Source: Helicobacter pylori
GTDB lineage: Bacteria > Campylobacterota > Campylobacteria > Campylobacterales > Helicobacteraceae
Assembly: GCF_016755635.1 (NCBI RefSeq)
Contig: NZ_CP051500.1
Span: 1,550,001-1,614,000, forward strand
Direction: 5' to 3'
DNA length: 64,000 bases
Shown here piece by piece: positions 8,477-17,270 of this stretch (within the stretch, counting starts at the first letter, position 1; every line of letters starts with the position of its first letter). Below the pieces are notes generated by a model. The model did not search any database, was not told where the DNA came from, and saw only the letters and a list, made by a program, of their open reading frames with translations. Made by a program: the position numbers and the translations under genes.

Positions 8477-11002
8477 TTAGAAAGTGTAGTTCAAATACGC
8501 TGTAACCGATCTTCCAGGTGCAGGTTGTAAGCCTGCGGGGCTAGAGCCAATCCCTGTAAAATAATACTTCATGTTGAAGATATTATTGATTTGCAAACTT
8601 CCTGTAACTCTGTGTCTTCCGTTTTCCCAGAAAATTTGGCTCACTTGGATATTCCACACCCAATACCAAGGCAATAGCCCTTCATGTTGGGTCATACACC
8701 AAGCTTCGCATTGATAACCGCTATTGAGAACGCTTTCATAGTTGTTCCCCCCACTATAATATTGCATCCCATAATAGCCTCCTGCTGCACTGTTGCTAAT
8801 CCCGCTATAAGCGCGGCTATAAAAATAGCTAGAAATACCAATGGTGGTTTTACGCCAATTGTAGCGAGCGTCAAGAATGAACTGGAAAGGGCTTACAAAA
8901 GGGAAATGCTTGTTATAGCTAGTCCCTTTTAGCACATCCCCGTTCAAGTCTGTTAAAGGGCCATGGCTGGTTACACGAGTGTCAATGTAGTTGAAAGCGG
9001 CATGGAATTGCAACCCTCTAATAGGCCTGTAATACAATTCCAGCTCCACGCCTTGAGAATAGCCATTAATGGGGCGCACATTACCTTTCATGGGGCCGCT
9101 TGTATAGACTGAATACTGCCCGGTGGCAAAATCGCGCGCCCAAATCCTGAAGTAGTCCGCATTGAAGCTAAACTTATCTTTATAGGTGTAGCGCGCTCCT
9201 GCTTCCACCGTGTCAAAGTGTTGGGTAAAATACTCCGCTCCTCCATAGCTCAAAACATCTAATTGAGGCGGGACGAAAGAGCGTTGGTAGTTGAAGTAGG
9301 TAAGCACATTGTGATCGCCTTGCACAGGGATAAAGCCAATGTTGGTTGAGGGCATCCAATTGTTCATGTGCTTGATTTTTCTTAAATCCTTCTCAGGGAT
9401 TTGCATCCAGTTAGACGCATTTTCGTTGTTGTATTGCACAAAAGCGTAGCGCAAACCAGGCACGATGAAAAAGCGCCCGTCCCAAGCTTCAATGCGATCG
9501 CTCAAATAAACCGCTGTGTAATTGTTACGCCAGTTATTCCAGTTTCTATAAACGCCATGCTTGATGTGGGGTTTCCAACCGCTCATCACATTAGCACCCT
9601 CACACAAGAAACCTGCCCCCTCACCGCTCGTTTTGGTGGCGCATTCATTGGTGTTTAAGTATTGGCGCTGTAAAAAAGTGGTGGTCATGAAACGCAAGCC
9701 CATGATAAAGGTTTGCTTGACTTTCCCGGTATTGACGATCAGATTCACTTTAGGCTCAAAAGCGTTGTTAATGGAGCGCACAGGGTTTTCTACTTCTGCC
9801 CAACCATTGTAGTTAGTGGCATAATAAGGCACAGCCAAGTTATACCCTGCCGGAAGTCCTGCCGCCCTGCATGCCGCTTCGCTAAAACAAGTAACCATGT
9901 TAGCGCTATTGTAGCTAGAGCTCACTTGAAAGTCCCTAGTCATCAACTGCCCGTAGTAGGTGAAGCTAAAAGTCCCGCCCACTCTGTCTAAATCCCCAAA
10001 GCGGTTTTCATACACAGCCCCAAAGCGTTGTGAGCGCCCGCCTTTTTGGTTTAAGGGGCGCAAATTAGCGAAGCGGTTTATTTTGTAATCTTGCTCGCTG
10101 AGTGATCCCGGTTGAGCGACAGCAAAATCGTAGTATTGGTAATAGGCTTTAATCCCATTGCTTTCATTGATGTCATAGATCCCATCCAGCCAATAGTTTG
10201 AAATATTAGAGGGGCTATTGTCCCTAAAGCCTTGTCCTCTAACCCAGTTAGCTTGCGCTTGGATACCCACATGTTTATTGATCATCCCTCCGCTCCTCAC
10301 ATAGGTGTTATAGAGGAGATTGTTGCCTAAAGACTTGATGAAAGAAGGATCGCCGGTTTTATCAGGGGGAGCGGCAAACCCGGCGTTTCTAGCCTTAGCC
10401 CAATAAGTGATCCTTTCAGCCGCTTGGTTTTCCCATTGAGTAGGGATAGGCTTAGTGATGATATTGACAATACCCCCATAAGTGTTAGGCCCATACTGCA
10501 CGCTGCCTCCACCTTTAATCACATCAATGCGATCAATGGCTTGAAAGGTAACGGGGAAAATGTCTAGCTCAATGTGGGCGTAGGGGGCCATATAGACAGG
10601 AATACCATTAACTAACATAAGCGTCGCATCGCTATGCCCTGAACCCCCAGCTCCAAAGCCACGGATTTGGATAGTGGGCATAGCCCCCACACCTGTCGCA
10701 TTCCTAATTTGCAGACCGGGGACATTCTGTAAAGCTTCTTCAATGCTTTGGTTAGCTTGCTGGGTGAGCGCTTTATTAGAGATCACCGTGCGGCTTCCTG
10801 TGTATTTTTTCACTTCTTCATCTTGCCAACTCTTAGGCGCGGTAATCCCGCTATAACCCAAATTGACCTGCCCAGAATAATCAGATCTATCCTTTTTGCC
10901 GGCAGTAGAAACCTTGCCCAAAGTGTAGTCTTTTTCCTTAGCGAACAAAGACTCTTGGCAAATCAAGCTGGCAGTTAAAGCCAACAGAACTTTTTTATGC
11001 AA
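8477..11002 (-). CDS. fecA3: TonB-dependent outer membrane receptor FecA3
   Basis: The 841-residue protein begins with a signal peptide (MHKKVLLALTASLICQESLFA). The plug domain follows, with the plug landmarks EEALQNVPGLQIR near residue 90 and GGGSVQYGPNTYGGIVNIIT near 165. Next come the many aromatic strands of a 22-stranded barrel, and the terminal phenylalanine of an outer membrane protein (YLNYTF). In H. pylori this receptor (HP1400 type) is annotated as FecA-like and is repressed by NikR with nickel, so nickel or a metallophore is a more likely cargo than ferric citrate. It is transcribed alone from a promoter with a NikR-like dyad. It is not next to tonB/exb genes here. Confidence 0.9.
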   Translation of the reverse strand: MHKKVLLALTASLICQESLFAKEKDYTLGKVSTAGKKDRSDYSGQVNLGYSGITAPKSWQDEEVKKYTGSRTVISNKALTQQANQSIEEALQNVPGLQIRNATGVGAMPTIQIRGFGAGGSGHSDATLMLVNGIPVYMAPYAHIELDIFPVTFQAIDRIDVIKGGGSVQYGPNTYGGIVNIITKPIPTQWENQAAERITYWAKARNAGFAAPPDKTGDPSFIKSLGNNLLYNTYVRSGGMINKHVGIQAQANWVRGQGFRDNSPSNISNYWLDGIYDINESNGIKAYYQYYDFAVAQPGSLSEQDYKINRFANLRPLNQKGGRSQRFGAVYENRFGDLDRVGGTFSFTYYGQLMTRDFQVSSSYNSANMVTCFSEAACRAAGLPAGYNLAVPYYATNYNGWAEVENPVRSINNAFEPKVNLIVNTGKVKQTFIMGLRFMTTTFLQRQYLNTNECATKTSGEGAGFLCEGANVMSGWKPHIKHGVYRNWNNWRNNYTAVYLSDRIEAWDGRFFIVPGLRYAFVQYNNENASNWMQIPEKDLRKIKHMNNWMPSTNIGFIPVQGDHNVLTYFNYQRSFVPPQLDVLSYGGAEYFTQHFDTVEAGARYTYKDKFSFNADYFRIWARDFATGQYSVYTSGPMKGNVRPINGYSQGVELELYYRPIRGLQFHAAFNYIDTRVTSHGPLTDLNGDVLKGTSYNKHFPFVSPFQFILDARYNWRKTTIGISSYFYSRAYSGISNSAAGGYYGMQYYSGGNNYESVLNSGYQCEAWCMTQHEGLLPWYWVWNIQVSQIFWENGRHRVTGSLQINNIFNMKYYFTGIGSSPAGLQPAPGRSVTAYLNYTF

Positions 11003-11081
11003 AACAAACTCCTTAATGTTTTAAGAGATTAAAAAATGATTTAAATTTTTTAAGTAAAATCAAACCAATAACGAATGCAAG

Positions 11082-11113
11082 TATTAAGTAATAAAAATAA
11101 AAAAAACTTAATA
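11082..11113 (-). promoter_or_regulatory. Candidate NikR operator of fecA3
   Basis: A perfect 8-bp inverted repeat, TATTAAGT-N16-ACTTAATA, lies about 80-110 bp before the fecA3 start. Read on the fecA3 strand it also fits the loose H. pylori NikR pattern TRWYA-N15-TRWYA (TATTA, 15 bases, TATTA). It sits just downstream of the likely -10 box, a position suited to repression. The dyad is seen directly; the NikR assignment is inference from the gene and the remembered consensus. Confidence 0.5.
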
Positions 11114-11127
11114 ATGCACGGAATTTT

Positions 11128-11133
11128 ATCATA
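11128..11133 (-). promoter_or_regulatory. Likely -10 box of fecA3
   Basis: On the minus strand this reads TATGAT, about 125 bp upstream of the fecA3 ATG. It lies between the dyad at 11082-11113 and a run of 18 A (minus strand) at 11169-11186. Transcription would start near 11121 and give a leader of about 120 bases. Confidence 0.4.
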
Positions 11134-11168
11134 AAAATTCTTAAAATTTTATTAATCCCATGAAAATC

Positions 11169-11186
11169 TTTTTTTTTTTTTTTTTT
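11169..11186. repeat. 18-base T/A homopolymer upstream of fecA3
   Basis: A run of 18 T on the plus strand (18 A in the fecA3 sense) is placed at about -48 to -65 from the inferred start of transcription. Such tracts change length by slipped-strand mispairing in H. pylori and can act as UP-like elements that tune promoter strength. Confidence 0.6.
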
Positions 11187-11206
11187 GATTTTGCTGATTT
11201 TACTCA

Positions 11207-11540
11207 ATCTCTAGTGAAAAATTCCCATTTTTGACACACAACGAGCCTGCATGCACTCTCAAAACACACAAGACATTTTTTGGTGCTCAAAGTGGTTTAA
11301 TTTTCCATCTAAACACCGCCCCTTATAGAACAAAACATAAGCTGATAATCTAGGCCTAAGCTTTAAATGATCTCAAAAGCGCTTGCCCTAAATGATTACT
11401 TTTTTATGTTTGTGTATATACCATTTTAGCCCTAAAATCCTTGATCAAAAGCATTTTACTCTTATTCTTTCTTAGTGCCTCTTGTTGTTGGTTTCATTTT
11501 TCAACTTTTTCAACCTTTTATCGTTTGGTTTGAAAAGCGA
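11207..11540. other. Non-coding gap between rocF and fecA3
   Basis: This 334-bp gap lies behind rocF and in front of fecA3, both on the minus strand. I see no RNA gene. A minus-strand open stretch of about 28 codons ends at 11200 (its tail reads VHAGSLCVKNGNFSLEIE) and looks faintly protein-like, but it has no start signal and is preceded by a stop. It could be a gene remnant. No clear terminator follows rocF. Confidence 0.4.
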
Positions 11541-12509
11541 TCAGTAACTCCTTGCAAAAGATCGCTCCTTGTCTTTAATTTTACAGCGATTGATGATGAG
11601 ATCTAAGATCTCTAAAACCTGCTCTTCTTCTTCGTTATTGTGTTTGACGCTCACCGTGGGGTTGTATTCGGTTACCTCAAGCGCTCCTAATCGGTCTTTA
11701 AAACTTTCTAAAAGCAAGCCCAGTAATTGCTTTAATTCATCAAAACTCAGCCCGTTATTTTCACGCACGCCGGTAGAAGTGAAAAGCTTGCCATCCATAA
11801 TGTCTAAATCCAAGCTAAGGTAAATAATATCCACCGCTTTTAACAATTCTTTGGTTTTTTGAACCACTTCTTGCATGTTTTCTCTTATCGCATCCACGCT
11901 AAATAAAGGGATTTCTAATTCCTTAATCACATCTCTTTCGCTCTGTTCGGTGCTTCTTACCCCAAAATACACCAAACATTTAGGATCAATTTCTAACCCC
12001 CCTTTTTCTAACCCCAAAGAGCAAAGCTTTTGCCATGCCTTTTCTTCGCTCTCGCTCATGCGATTAAACCCGCTACGGACACGATTTAAAACCATGCCTA
12101 AAGGCATGCCGTGGATATGCTTTGAATCACTGTCATAAGCCGTGTGAATATCCGCATGCGCGTCTAAATACAAAATCCCTATTTTTTTGTCCTTATGAAC
12201 GCTCCTAAAGGCTTGGAAAATCCCAAACATGTTCGCATGCTCTGAGCTTAAAATCAAAGGGAATTCTTTTTTCTCAAACACTTCTTTCATGCAAGGGATC
12301 AAATTTTCTTTACAAAAAAGGTAGTAATCTTCAAAATTCTTAGCGTATCTAAACTCTTTATAAAGCACGCAACGCTCTTGAGTGATCGTTTGCATGCCTT
12401 TAATCACATCGCCATGCGTCGCGCTCAAAACCTCTCTCAAACGCCTAACCCCTTTATCGGTGCCTCTTTTTGATGCTCCTAACTCGGCTTCTAATCCTAC
12501 TAAAATCAT
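11541..12509 (-). CDS. rocF: Arginase
   Basis: Arginase hydrolyses arginine to ornithine and urea; in H. pylori the urea feeds urease. The 322-residue protein shows the binuclear metal ligands: H91 next to SSE (88-90), D116-x-H118-x-D120 and H122 in DAHADIH, and D234-x-D236 in LSLDLDIMDG, plus the ENNGLS region. The last aspartate motif ends in DG where most arginases have DP. The start MILVGLEAELGASKRG fits the family. It is second in an operon behind the permease gene with 12 bp between them, so arginine uptake and cleavage are co-transcribed. Confidence 0.95.
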   Translation of the reverse strand: MILVGLEAELGASKRGTDKGVRRLREVLSATHGDVIKGMQTITQERCVLYKEFRYAKNFEDYYLFCKENLIPCMKEVFEKKEFPLILSSEHANMFGIFQAFRSVHKDKKIGILYLDAHADIHTAYDSDSKHIHGMPLGMVLNRVRSGFNRMSESEEKAWQKLCSLGLEKGGLEIDPKCLVYFGVRSTEQSERDVIKELEIPLFSVDAIRENMQEVVQKTKELLKAVDIIYLSLDLDIMDGKLFTSTGVRENNGLSFDELKQLLGLLLESFKDRLGALEVTEYNPTVSVKHNNEEEEQVLEILDLIINRCKIKDKERSFARSY

Positions 12510-12521
12510 TTTATAACTCCT

Positions 12522-13949
12522 TTAAATTCCTTTTTCTTGCTGATAGCCCCATTTGTCTTTACTCAAATAATACGCCCCATAGCAAAGCCCCATAAACACT
12601 AGCGTGAGATACCCTCCAATGCGTTCATTTGCATCCATATACGCCCCTATAAGCCCCACCAAACACCCGCTGATGCCAATAATTTGGATCAAGGGATTAA
12701 GAGGGGCTTTATAAGGCAAGTCTTTTAAGGATTTTCCCAAAGCCAGATACTCTTTCCTGAAGCGGTATTGCGCTACGCTGATGCTGATCCATACAATAAT
12801 CACCATAAAACTCACCACATTGATCAAGCTTGCCATGATTTTTTCTGGTGCAAACGCTTCGGTGAGCATGCCAATAAGTGTAACCCCTAAAGATAAATAC
12901 AAAGCATAAGTGGGCGTGCCAGAGGCGTTAAGTTTAGCAAAAAGGGGGAAAAACATCTTTTTTTGGCTTAAGCCATAAATCATCCTTCCTGAAGCGTATA
13001 ACCCAGAATTAGCGGTGGATAAAATCGCAGTGACAATGACAAAATTCATAATATCTGCCGCATAAGGGATACCCACGCCCAAAAAGGGTAAGGGGATTTT
13101 TTCTAAAGCGCTCACAAAAGGGCTTTGCGTCAAACCACTATCCGTCATGGGCAAAAACACCGATACCACAAACACCGCCCCTAAAAAGAAAAACACGATC
13201 CGCCACAAAGTCGCCTTAATCGCTTTAGGCATGACTTTTTTCGCGTCTTTAGTTTCTCCTGCTGCAACGCCGATAATCTCTGTGCCCGTGTAAGCAAAAA
13301 TCACCGCTAAAATCGCCCCAAAGAACGCCCCCACGCCTTTAGGGAAAAAGCCTTTTTCTAGCCCTTGAGTCTCCCCATTAAAATAGAAATTAGCAAACAC
13401 GCCTTCAAAACCATGCAAATAAAACGAATAAACAATGCCAATGCACCCAAGCACAATGAACACAAAGACCGCTAAAACCTTGATGGTGCTGAGCAAAAAT
13501 TCGCCTGTGGCAAAAATTTTAACCGAAAAGAAATTCAATAAAAATAAAAGCGCAATGCATGCGATGACCCACACATACACAGGAATAGTCGGGAACCATC
13601 GTTGCATGAGCAAGCCTATAGCGATGTATTCCACGGCCACGGTTAAAACCCAGCTCAGCCAATACATCCAAAAGACCATATACCCTGTGCTTGGGTTAAT
13701 AAAACGGCTCGCATAATCCCCAAAACTCCCTGTAGTGGGATACACGCTCGCTAATTCCCCTAAAGATAAAACAATAGAATAGACAATAATCCCTCCAATC
13801 AAATACGCTAAAAGCGTGGCTAAAGGGCCCGCGCTAGCGATATTCCCCCCTGTGCCCACAAAAAGCCCGGTGCCAATCGTCCCCCCTAAAGCGATCATCA
13901 TCAATTGGTTGAAGCCAATGTCCCTGCTTAAAGTCGTGTTGTCTTTCAT
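12522..13949 (-). CDS. rocE: APC-family amino-acid permease, RocE-like
   Basis: A 475-residue membrane protein of the amino acid-polyamine-organocation family. The first helix carries the substrate-binding GGTIGTGLFVGTG motif near residue 20, and about twelve hydrophobic segments follow. The conserved GETKDAKKVMPKAI loop and the SGRMIYGLSQ segment of the basic/branched amino-acid permeases (LysP, RocE and AnsP types) are present. Its place directly before arginase supports arginine (and perhaps lysine) as the substrate; that is inference. The ATG at 13949 follows AAAGGA. Upstream lies a 52-bp tandem duplication that probably includes its promoter. Confidence 0.85.
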   Translation of the reverse strand: MKDNTTLSRDIGFNQLMMIALGGTIGTGLFVGTGGNIASAGPLATLLAYLIGGIIVYSIVLSLGELASVYPTTGSFGDYASRFINPSTGYMVFWMYWLSWVLTVAVEYIAIGLLMQRWFPTIPVYVWVIACIALLFLLNFFSVKIFATGEFLLSTIKVLAVFVFIVLGCIGIVYSFYLHGFEGVFANFYFNGETQGLEKGFFPKGVGAFFGAILAVIFAYTGTEIIGVAAGETKDAKKVMPKAIKATLWRIVFFFLGAVFVVSVFLPMTDSGLTQSPFVSALEKIPLPFLGVGIPYAADIMNFVIVTAILSTANSGLYASGRMIYGLSQKKMFFPLFAKLNASGTPTYALYLSLGVTLIGMLTEAFAPEKIMASLINVVSFMVIIVWISISVAQYRFRKEYLALGKSLKDLPYKAPLNPLIQIIGISGCLVGLIGAYMDANERIGGYLTLVFMGLCYGAYYLSKDKWGYQQEKGI

Positions 13950-13961
13950 AAACGCATCCTT

Positions 13962-14065
13962 TAATCGTTAAGTAAATTTTATTTTAAATCCCAACCAACA
14001 ATTACAAAATAAATAATCGTTAAGTAAATTTTATTTTAAATCCCAACCAACAATTACAAAATAAA
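13962..14065. repeat. Perfect 52-bp tandem duplication in the rocE-ald spacer
   Basis: Two adjacent identical 52-bp units (13962-13013+1000, that is 13962 to 14013, and 14014-14065) each start with TAATCGTTAAGTAAATT and end with ACAAAATAAA. On the rocE strand each unit contains a TTTAAAATAAAAT stretch that could serve as a -10 element, so the duplication may double a promoter or operator. Confidence 0.9.
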
Positions 14066-14157
14066 ATGAATAACAAACAAAATTAATTTTATTGTGTAAA
14101 AGAGTAAGACTATTTAGCTTTTTAAAAGAAAGATACCCAATCGTTTAATGGAGTGAG

Positions 14158-14163
14158 TATAAT
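14158..14163 (+). promoter_or_regulatory. Likely -10 box of ald
   Basis: TATAAT sits 31 bp before the ald ATG and downstream of the 52-bp tandem repeat. An AAAGGA ribosome site (14184-14189) follows before the start. Confidence 0.6.
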
Positions 14164-14194
14164 CATAACTGACACTACTATTTAAAGGATTAAC

Positions 14195-15337
14195 ATGACT
14201 ATTGGGCTAGTCAAAGAAAGCATGGATTTAGAATCACGAGTGGCTTTGGTGCCTGATGATGTGGCGCTAATCATTCAAAAGGGCGTGGGGGTTTTAGTGG
14301 AAAATCAAGCCGGTGCTAATAGCGGTTATAGCAATGAAGCGTATGAGAGCGTGGGGGCTAAAATCGTGGATATTAAAACAGCGTGGGGGCAGGATTTGGT
14401 GGTCAAATGCAAAGAACCTTTAGAGCATGAATACCCTTTGTTGAAAGAAAAAGCCGTGCTGTTTAGTTATTTGGATCTAGCGTATCAAAAAAGCTTGTGC
14501 GAAATGTTTATAGATAAAAAAATCACTTCCATTTGCACTGAAACCATTGCCGGGCCTAAAAACGACTACCCTATTTTAGCGCCTATGAGCGTGGTGGCTG
14601 GGAGATTGGCTGCGCATTTAATCCAGCATTATTTACTGGCTTTAGAGCATGTTAAGGGGTTTATGGGTAAGGGGGTCATGCTAGGGGGGTTATCGGGTGC
14701 GCAAAGGGCTAAAATCGTCGTGGTTGGAGGCGGTGTGGTTGGCATGGAGAGTGCGAAAGTCTTAAGCCAAATGGGGGCTAAAGTAACGATTTTAGAATTA
14801 GACTACGCTAAATTGCAAAACCACCCCTATTATCATTTGTATGATTTAGAAGTTTTAAGCGTGAATGAAGCCAATATCATTCAAGCCTTAAGCGGAGCGG
14901 TGGGGCTAGTGGGAGCGGTGTTAGTTACAGCGAGCCAAACCCCTAAAGTGATCTTAAGAAGGCATTTAAAACACATGCAAAAACAAGGGGTAGTCATTGA
15001 TGTGGCTTGCGATTTAGGGGGGTGCATAGAGACCATACACCAGACAAGCCATTCTAACCCGGTGTATGTGGAAGAAGATTTATTGCATTATGGCGTGCCG
15101 AACATGCCAGGGATTGTCGCTAAAACGAGTTCTACGGCTTATAGCCATGCGAGCGTGCCGTATTTGTTGTATTATTTAGAGCATGGCTTAAAAGGTTTTT
15201 TAACAGCCAACACTAAAATCGTGGCAAACACCCTTGGAGGCTTGAGCGCTTATAACGGCTATATCACCCAAGAAGGCATCGCTAAAGCGTTCAATCTGGC
15301 GTTCAAATCGCCTTCAGACATTTTAAAGGAGCTTTGA
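14195..15337 (+). CDS. ald: Alanine dehydrogenase
   Basis: The enzyme interconverts L-alanine with pyruvate plus ammonia using NAD. The 380-residue protein begins with the AlaDH/PNT N-domain, including the arginine in ESRVALVPDD. The Rossmann fold carries VVVGGGVVGMESAK near residue 175, and the PGIVAKTSSTAYSHA segment belongs to the family's conserved C-terminal region. The length is slightly above the usual 370. The ATG follows AAAGGA at a good distance. It diverges from rocE-rocF; both handle amino acids, and the ammonia link to urease physiology is plausible but inferred. Confidence 0.92.
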   Translation: MTIGLVKESMDLESRVALVPDDVALIIQKGVGVLVENQAGANSGYSNEAYESVGAKIVDIKTAWGQDLVVKCKEPLEHEYPLLKEKAVLFSYLDLAYQKSLCEMFIDKKITSICTETIAGPKNDYPILAPMSVVAGRLAAHLIQHYLLALEHVKGFMGKGVMLGGLSGAQRAKIVVVGGGVVGMESAKVLSQMGAKVTILELDYAKLQNHPYYHLYDLEVLSVNEANIIQALSGAVGLVGAVLVTASQTPKVILRRHLKHMQKQGVVIDVACDLGGCIETIHQTSHSNPVYVEEDLLHYGVPNMPGIVAKTSSTAYSHASVPYLLYYLEHGLKGFLTANTKIVANTLGGLSAYNGYITQEGIAKAFNLAFKSPSDILKEL

Positions 15338-15396
15338 AGCGAGCTTTAAAAAGAGCATGGCGATAAACCATGCGTCTTCATGTGTGGAAATATTTC

Positions 15397-15430
15397 AAAA
15401 AAAAAAAAAAACACTTTTTAATGTTATAAT
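15397..15430 (+). promoter_or_regulatory. Poly-A (A15) promoter of the DUF262 gene
   Basis: Fifteen A at 15397-15411 lie 13 bp upstream of a perfect -10 box TATAAT (15425-15430), so the tract covers the -35 position (about 15402-15407). A change in tract length would alter promoter geometry, the arrangement seen at phase-variable promoters. The gene starts 27 bp after the -10 box, with AAGGGG as ribosome site. Confidence 0.65.
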
Positions 15431-15457
15431 CTACCCTAAATCATACAAGGGGTTTTT

Positions 15458-17260
15458 ATGGCAAATGAAGTCAAAGGCGTAGATCGTCCATTAAAAGATA
15501 TTTTAGCTACAGCACTTGTTTCTTATTACCAAATCCCTGATTACCAACGCCCTTATCAATGGACAGAAAAAAACTGCGAAAAGCTTTTAGACGATTTGTT
15601 TTCTAGCTATGAATATTATAAAGGAAGCGGTTATTTTTGCGGATCATTAGTTTTAATCGTAATTAACACAGATTCCGAAACTAACGCTGAAACCTATGAT
15701 ATTGTGGATGGTCAGCAACGCTTAAGCACTTTCATTCTGCTGGCAAAAGTTTTAGCCACCCTCTATAATAATGAAGTTTTAAACAATAAAACTAGCAAAG
15801 ATTTTTTAGAAAAGAGTTTGGGCGATACTGATGGAGAAAAAAGAAAGCGGTTGACTTTTAATACTATAGGGCTTAACGCTAAAGATGATTTTCAAGATGC
15901 CTTAGATTTTTTTGACGATCTTGATGCAAGCAAGGGTAAGGATAGCAAGAGTAACGACCCAAGCAAGGGTAAGAACAGCTACTTGAAAAATGCGATTTGT
16001 TTAAAAAACTATCTTAAAGAGAAAGAGATTAAAGACATTAACGGTTTCATTAAGTGGTTGTATTTTAAGGTCGTATTTATCAAAACCACTTGCCCCAATG
16101 TGAGTATGGCGTTAAGGATTTTTAGTGTTTTAAATGCTAGAGGTTTGCCCTTGCATGCGATAGATGTTTTTAAGGTGGAGTTACTAAAAAAACTCGCTAA
16201 CAAAAAGGATCAAGAAGAGTTTGTGTCTCGTTGGAGTGCCTTGCATCAAAAATGCTCAGGGAATGAGTCAAAATTTCCAAAGAGAAAAGAGAACAAGCGA
16301 GAGAAGAATGCCACAGAAACCTTATTCAGCTGGTATTTAATCTATCTCAATCCGGTAACTTCTAGAGAAAAAATGGAAAAAAGGCTCGTTACTTGGTTTA
16401 AAAATCTTAATAAACCCCCTTTAGAATACTTTAAGGGCGTAGAAGATTTCTATAACGCTTATTGTGAGGTGCTAGAAATGCAAGACCGACACGCTTACTT
16501 GCTCTCGTATAAAGATGATGATTATTTGCGTGTTATTTTGTGCGCCAGTTTGTTACACCGCTATAGCGATCAAGACATAGAGGCTTTAAAGGAGTTGTTG
16601 GTCAAGTTTTACTACCAAGATTGGGTTGCAGGGCAGACAAGATCCACACGCAGCCAAACTTGTTGCAATATCATTGATGCCTTGAAAGAAAAGAAAAGCG
16701 TAAGATACATCGCTTCTATTGTTGTAAAAAAATATTTAGATGATAAAAATATCACGCAACGCTTTAAGGACAATCTAAAAGACAGCAACTTATACACGAA
16801 ATTCTACTTCGCTGGTAAATCCGTCAAAAAAAATTCATGGGTCAAACCCATTCTCATTTTAGTGGAATATTTCATGAGCGATAACGCCAACCCCGCTTAT
16901 ATTAAAATGGATGACGATTTGCATGTTGAACGCATTTTGCCCCAAAACCCCGATCCTTCAAGCCAATGGGTGAAAGACTTTAGCGAAGAAGAAAGAGGGT
17001 TATACACGCATTCTTTGGCCAACCTCACGCTTTTAGGAGGCACGAAAAACGCTCAAGCTTCAAATTTGGATTTCAAAGATAAAAAGAAAATCTACATGGG
17101 AGAAGAAATCAAGTTAAACAAGAAGAAACCTTTTAAGGTGATGACTTGCTATAAGATGACCATAGACATTGCACACAAATACACAGAATGGACGCCTAAA
17201 AGTTTAGAAAAAAGAAAAGAAGAGTTGATTCAAATCATTGAGAGCGTTCTAACGCTCTAG
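15458..17260 (+). CDS. DUF262/DUF1524 protein, GmrSD-like type IV restriction candidate
   Basis: The N-terminal DUF262 (ParB/Srx-like) domain shows YQIPDYQRPYQW at 24-35 and the nucleotide-binding signature DGQQR at 84-88. The C-terminal DUF1524 domain, an HNH-type nuclease in GmrSD, is marked by HVERILPQ at 489-496 and by LANLTLLGGTKNAQASN further on. GmrSD proteins cleave modified (glucosylated hydroxymethylcytosine) phage DNA in a nucleotide-dependent way, and single-chain forms of about 600 residues are common. Here the His of the usual EHILP core is Arg492, so nuclease activity is uncertain. It is transcribed alone from the A15/TATAAT promoter. Function in H. pylori is unproven. Confidence 0.8.
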   Translation: MANEVKGVDRPLKDILATALVSYYQIPDYQRPYQWTEKNCEKLLDDLFSSYEYYKGSGYFCGSLVLIVINTDSETNAETYDIVDGQQRLSTFILLAKVLATLYNNEVLNNKTSKDFLEKSLGDTDGEKRKRLTFNTIGLNAKDDFQDALDFFDDLDASKGKDSKSNDPSKGKNSYLKNAICLKNYLKEKEIKDINGFIKWLYFKVVFIKTTCPNVSMALRIFSVLNARGLPLHAIDVFKVELLKKLANKKDQEEFVSRWSALHQKCSGNESKFPKRKENKREKNATETLFSWYLIYLNPVTSREKMEKRLVTWFKNLNKPPLEYFKGVEDFYNAYCEVLEMQDRHAYLLSYKDDDYLRVILCASLLHRYSDQDIEALKELLVKFYYQDWVAGQTRSTRSQTCCNIIDALKEKKSVRYIASIVVKKYLDDKNITQRFKDNLKDSNLYTKFYFAGKSVKKNSWVKPILILVEYFMSDNANPAYIKMDDDLHVERILPQNPDPSSQWVKDFSEEERGLYTHSLANLTLLGGTKNAQASNLDFKDKKKIYMGEEIKLNKKKPFKVMTCYKMTIDIAHKYTEWTPKSLEKRKEELIQIIESVLTL

Positions 17261-17270
17261 GGACGCGCCC

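Noticed and set aside
11013-11207. 64-codon minus-strand ORF upstream of fecA3
   Set aside because: It is made of the A18 tract and AT-rich promoter DNA (a long run of lysines) and contains the -10 box and the dyad; it is not protein-like.
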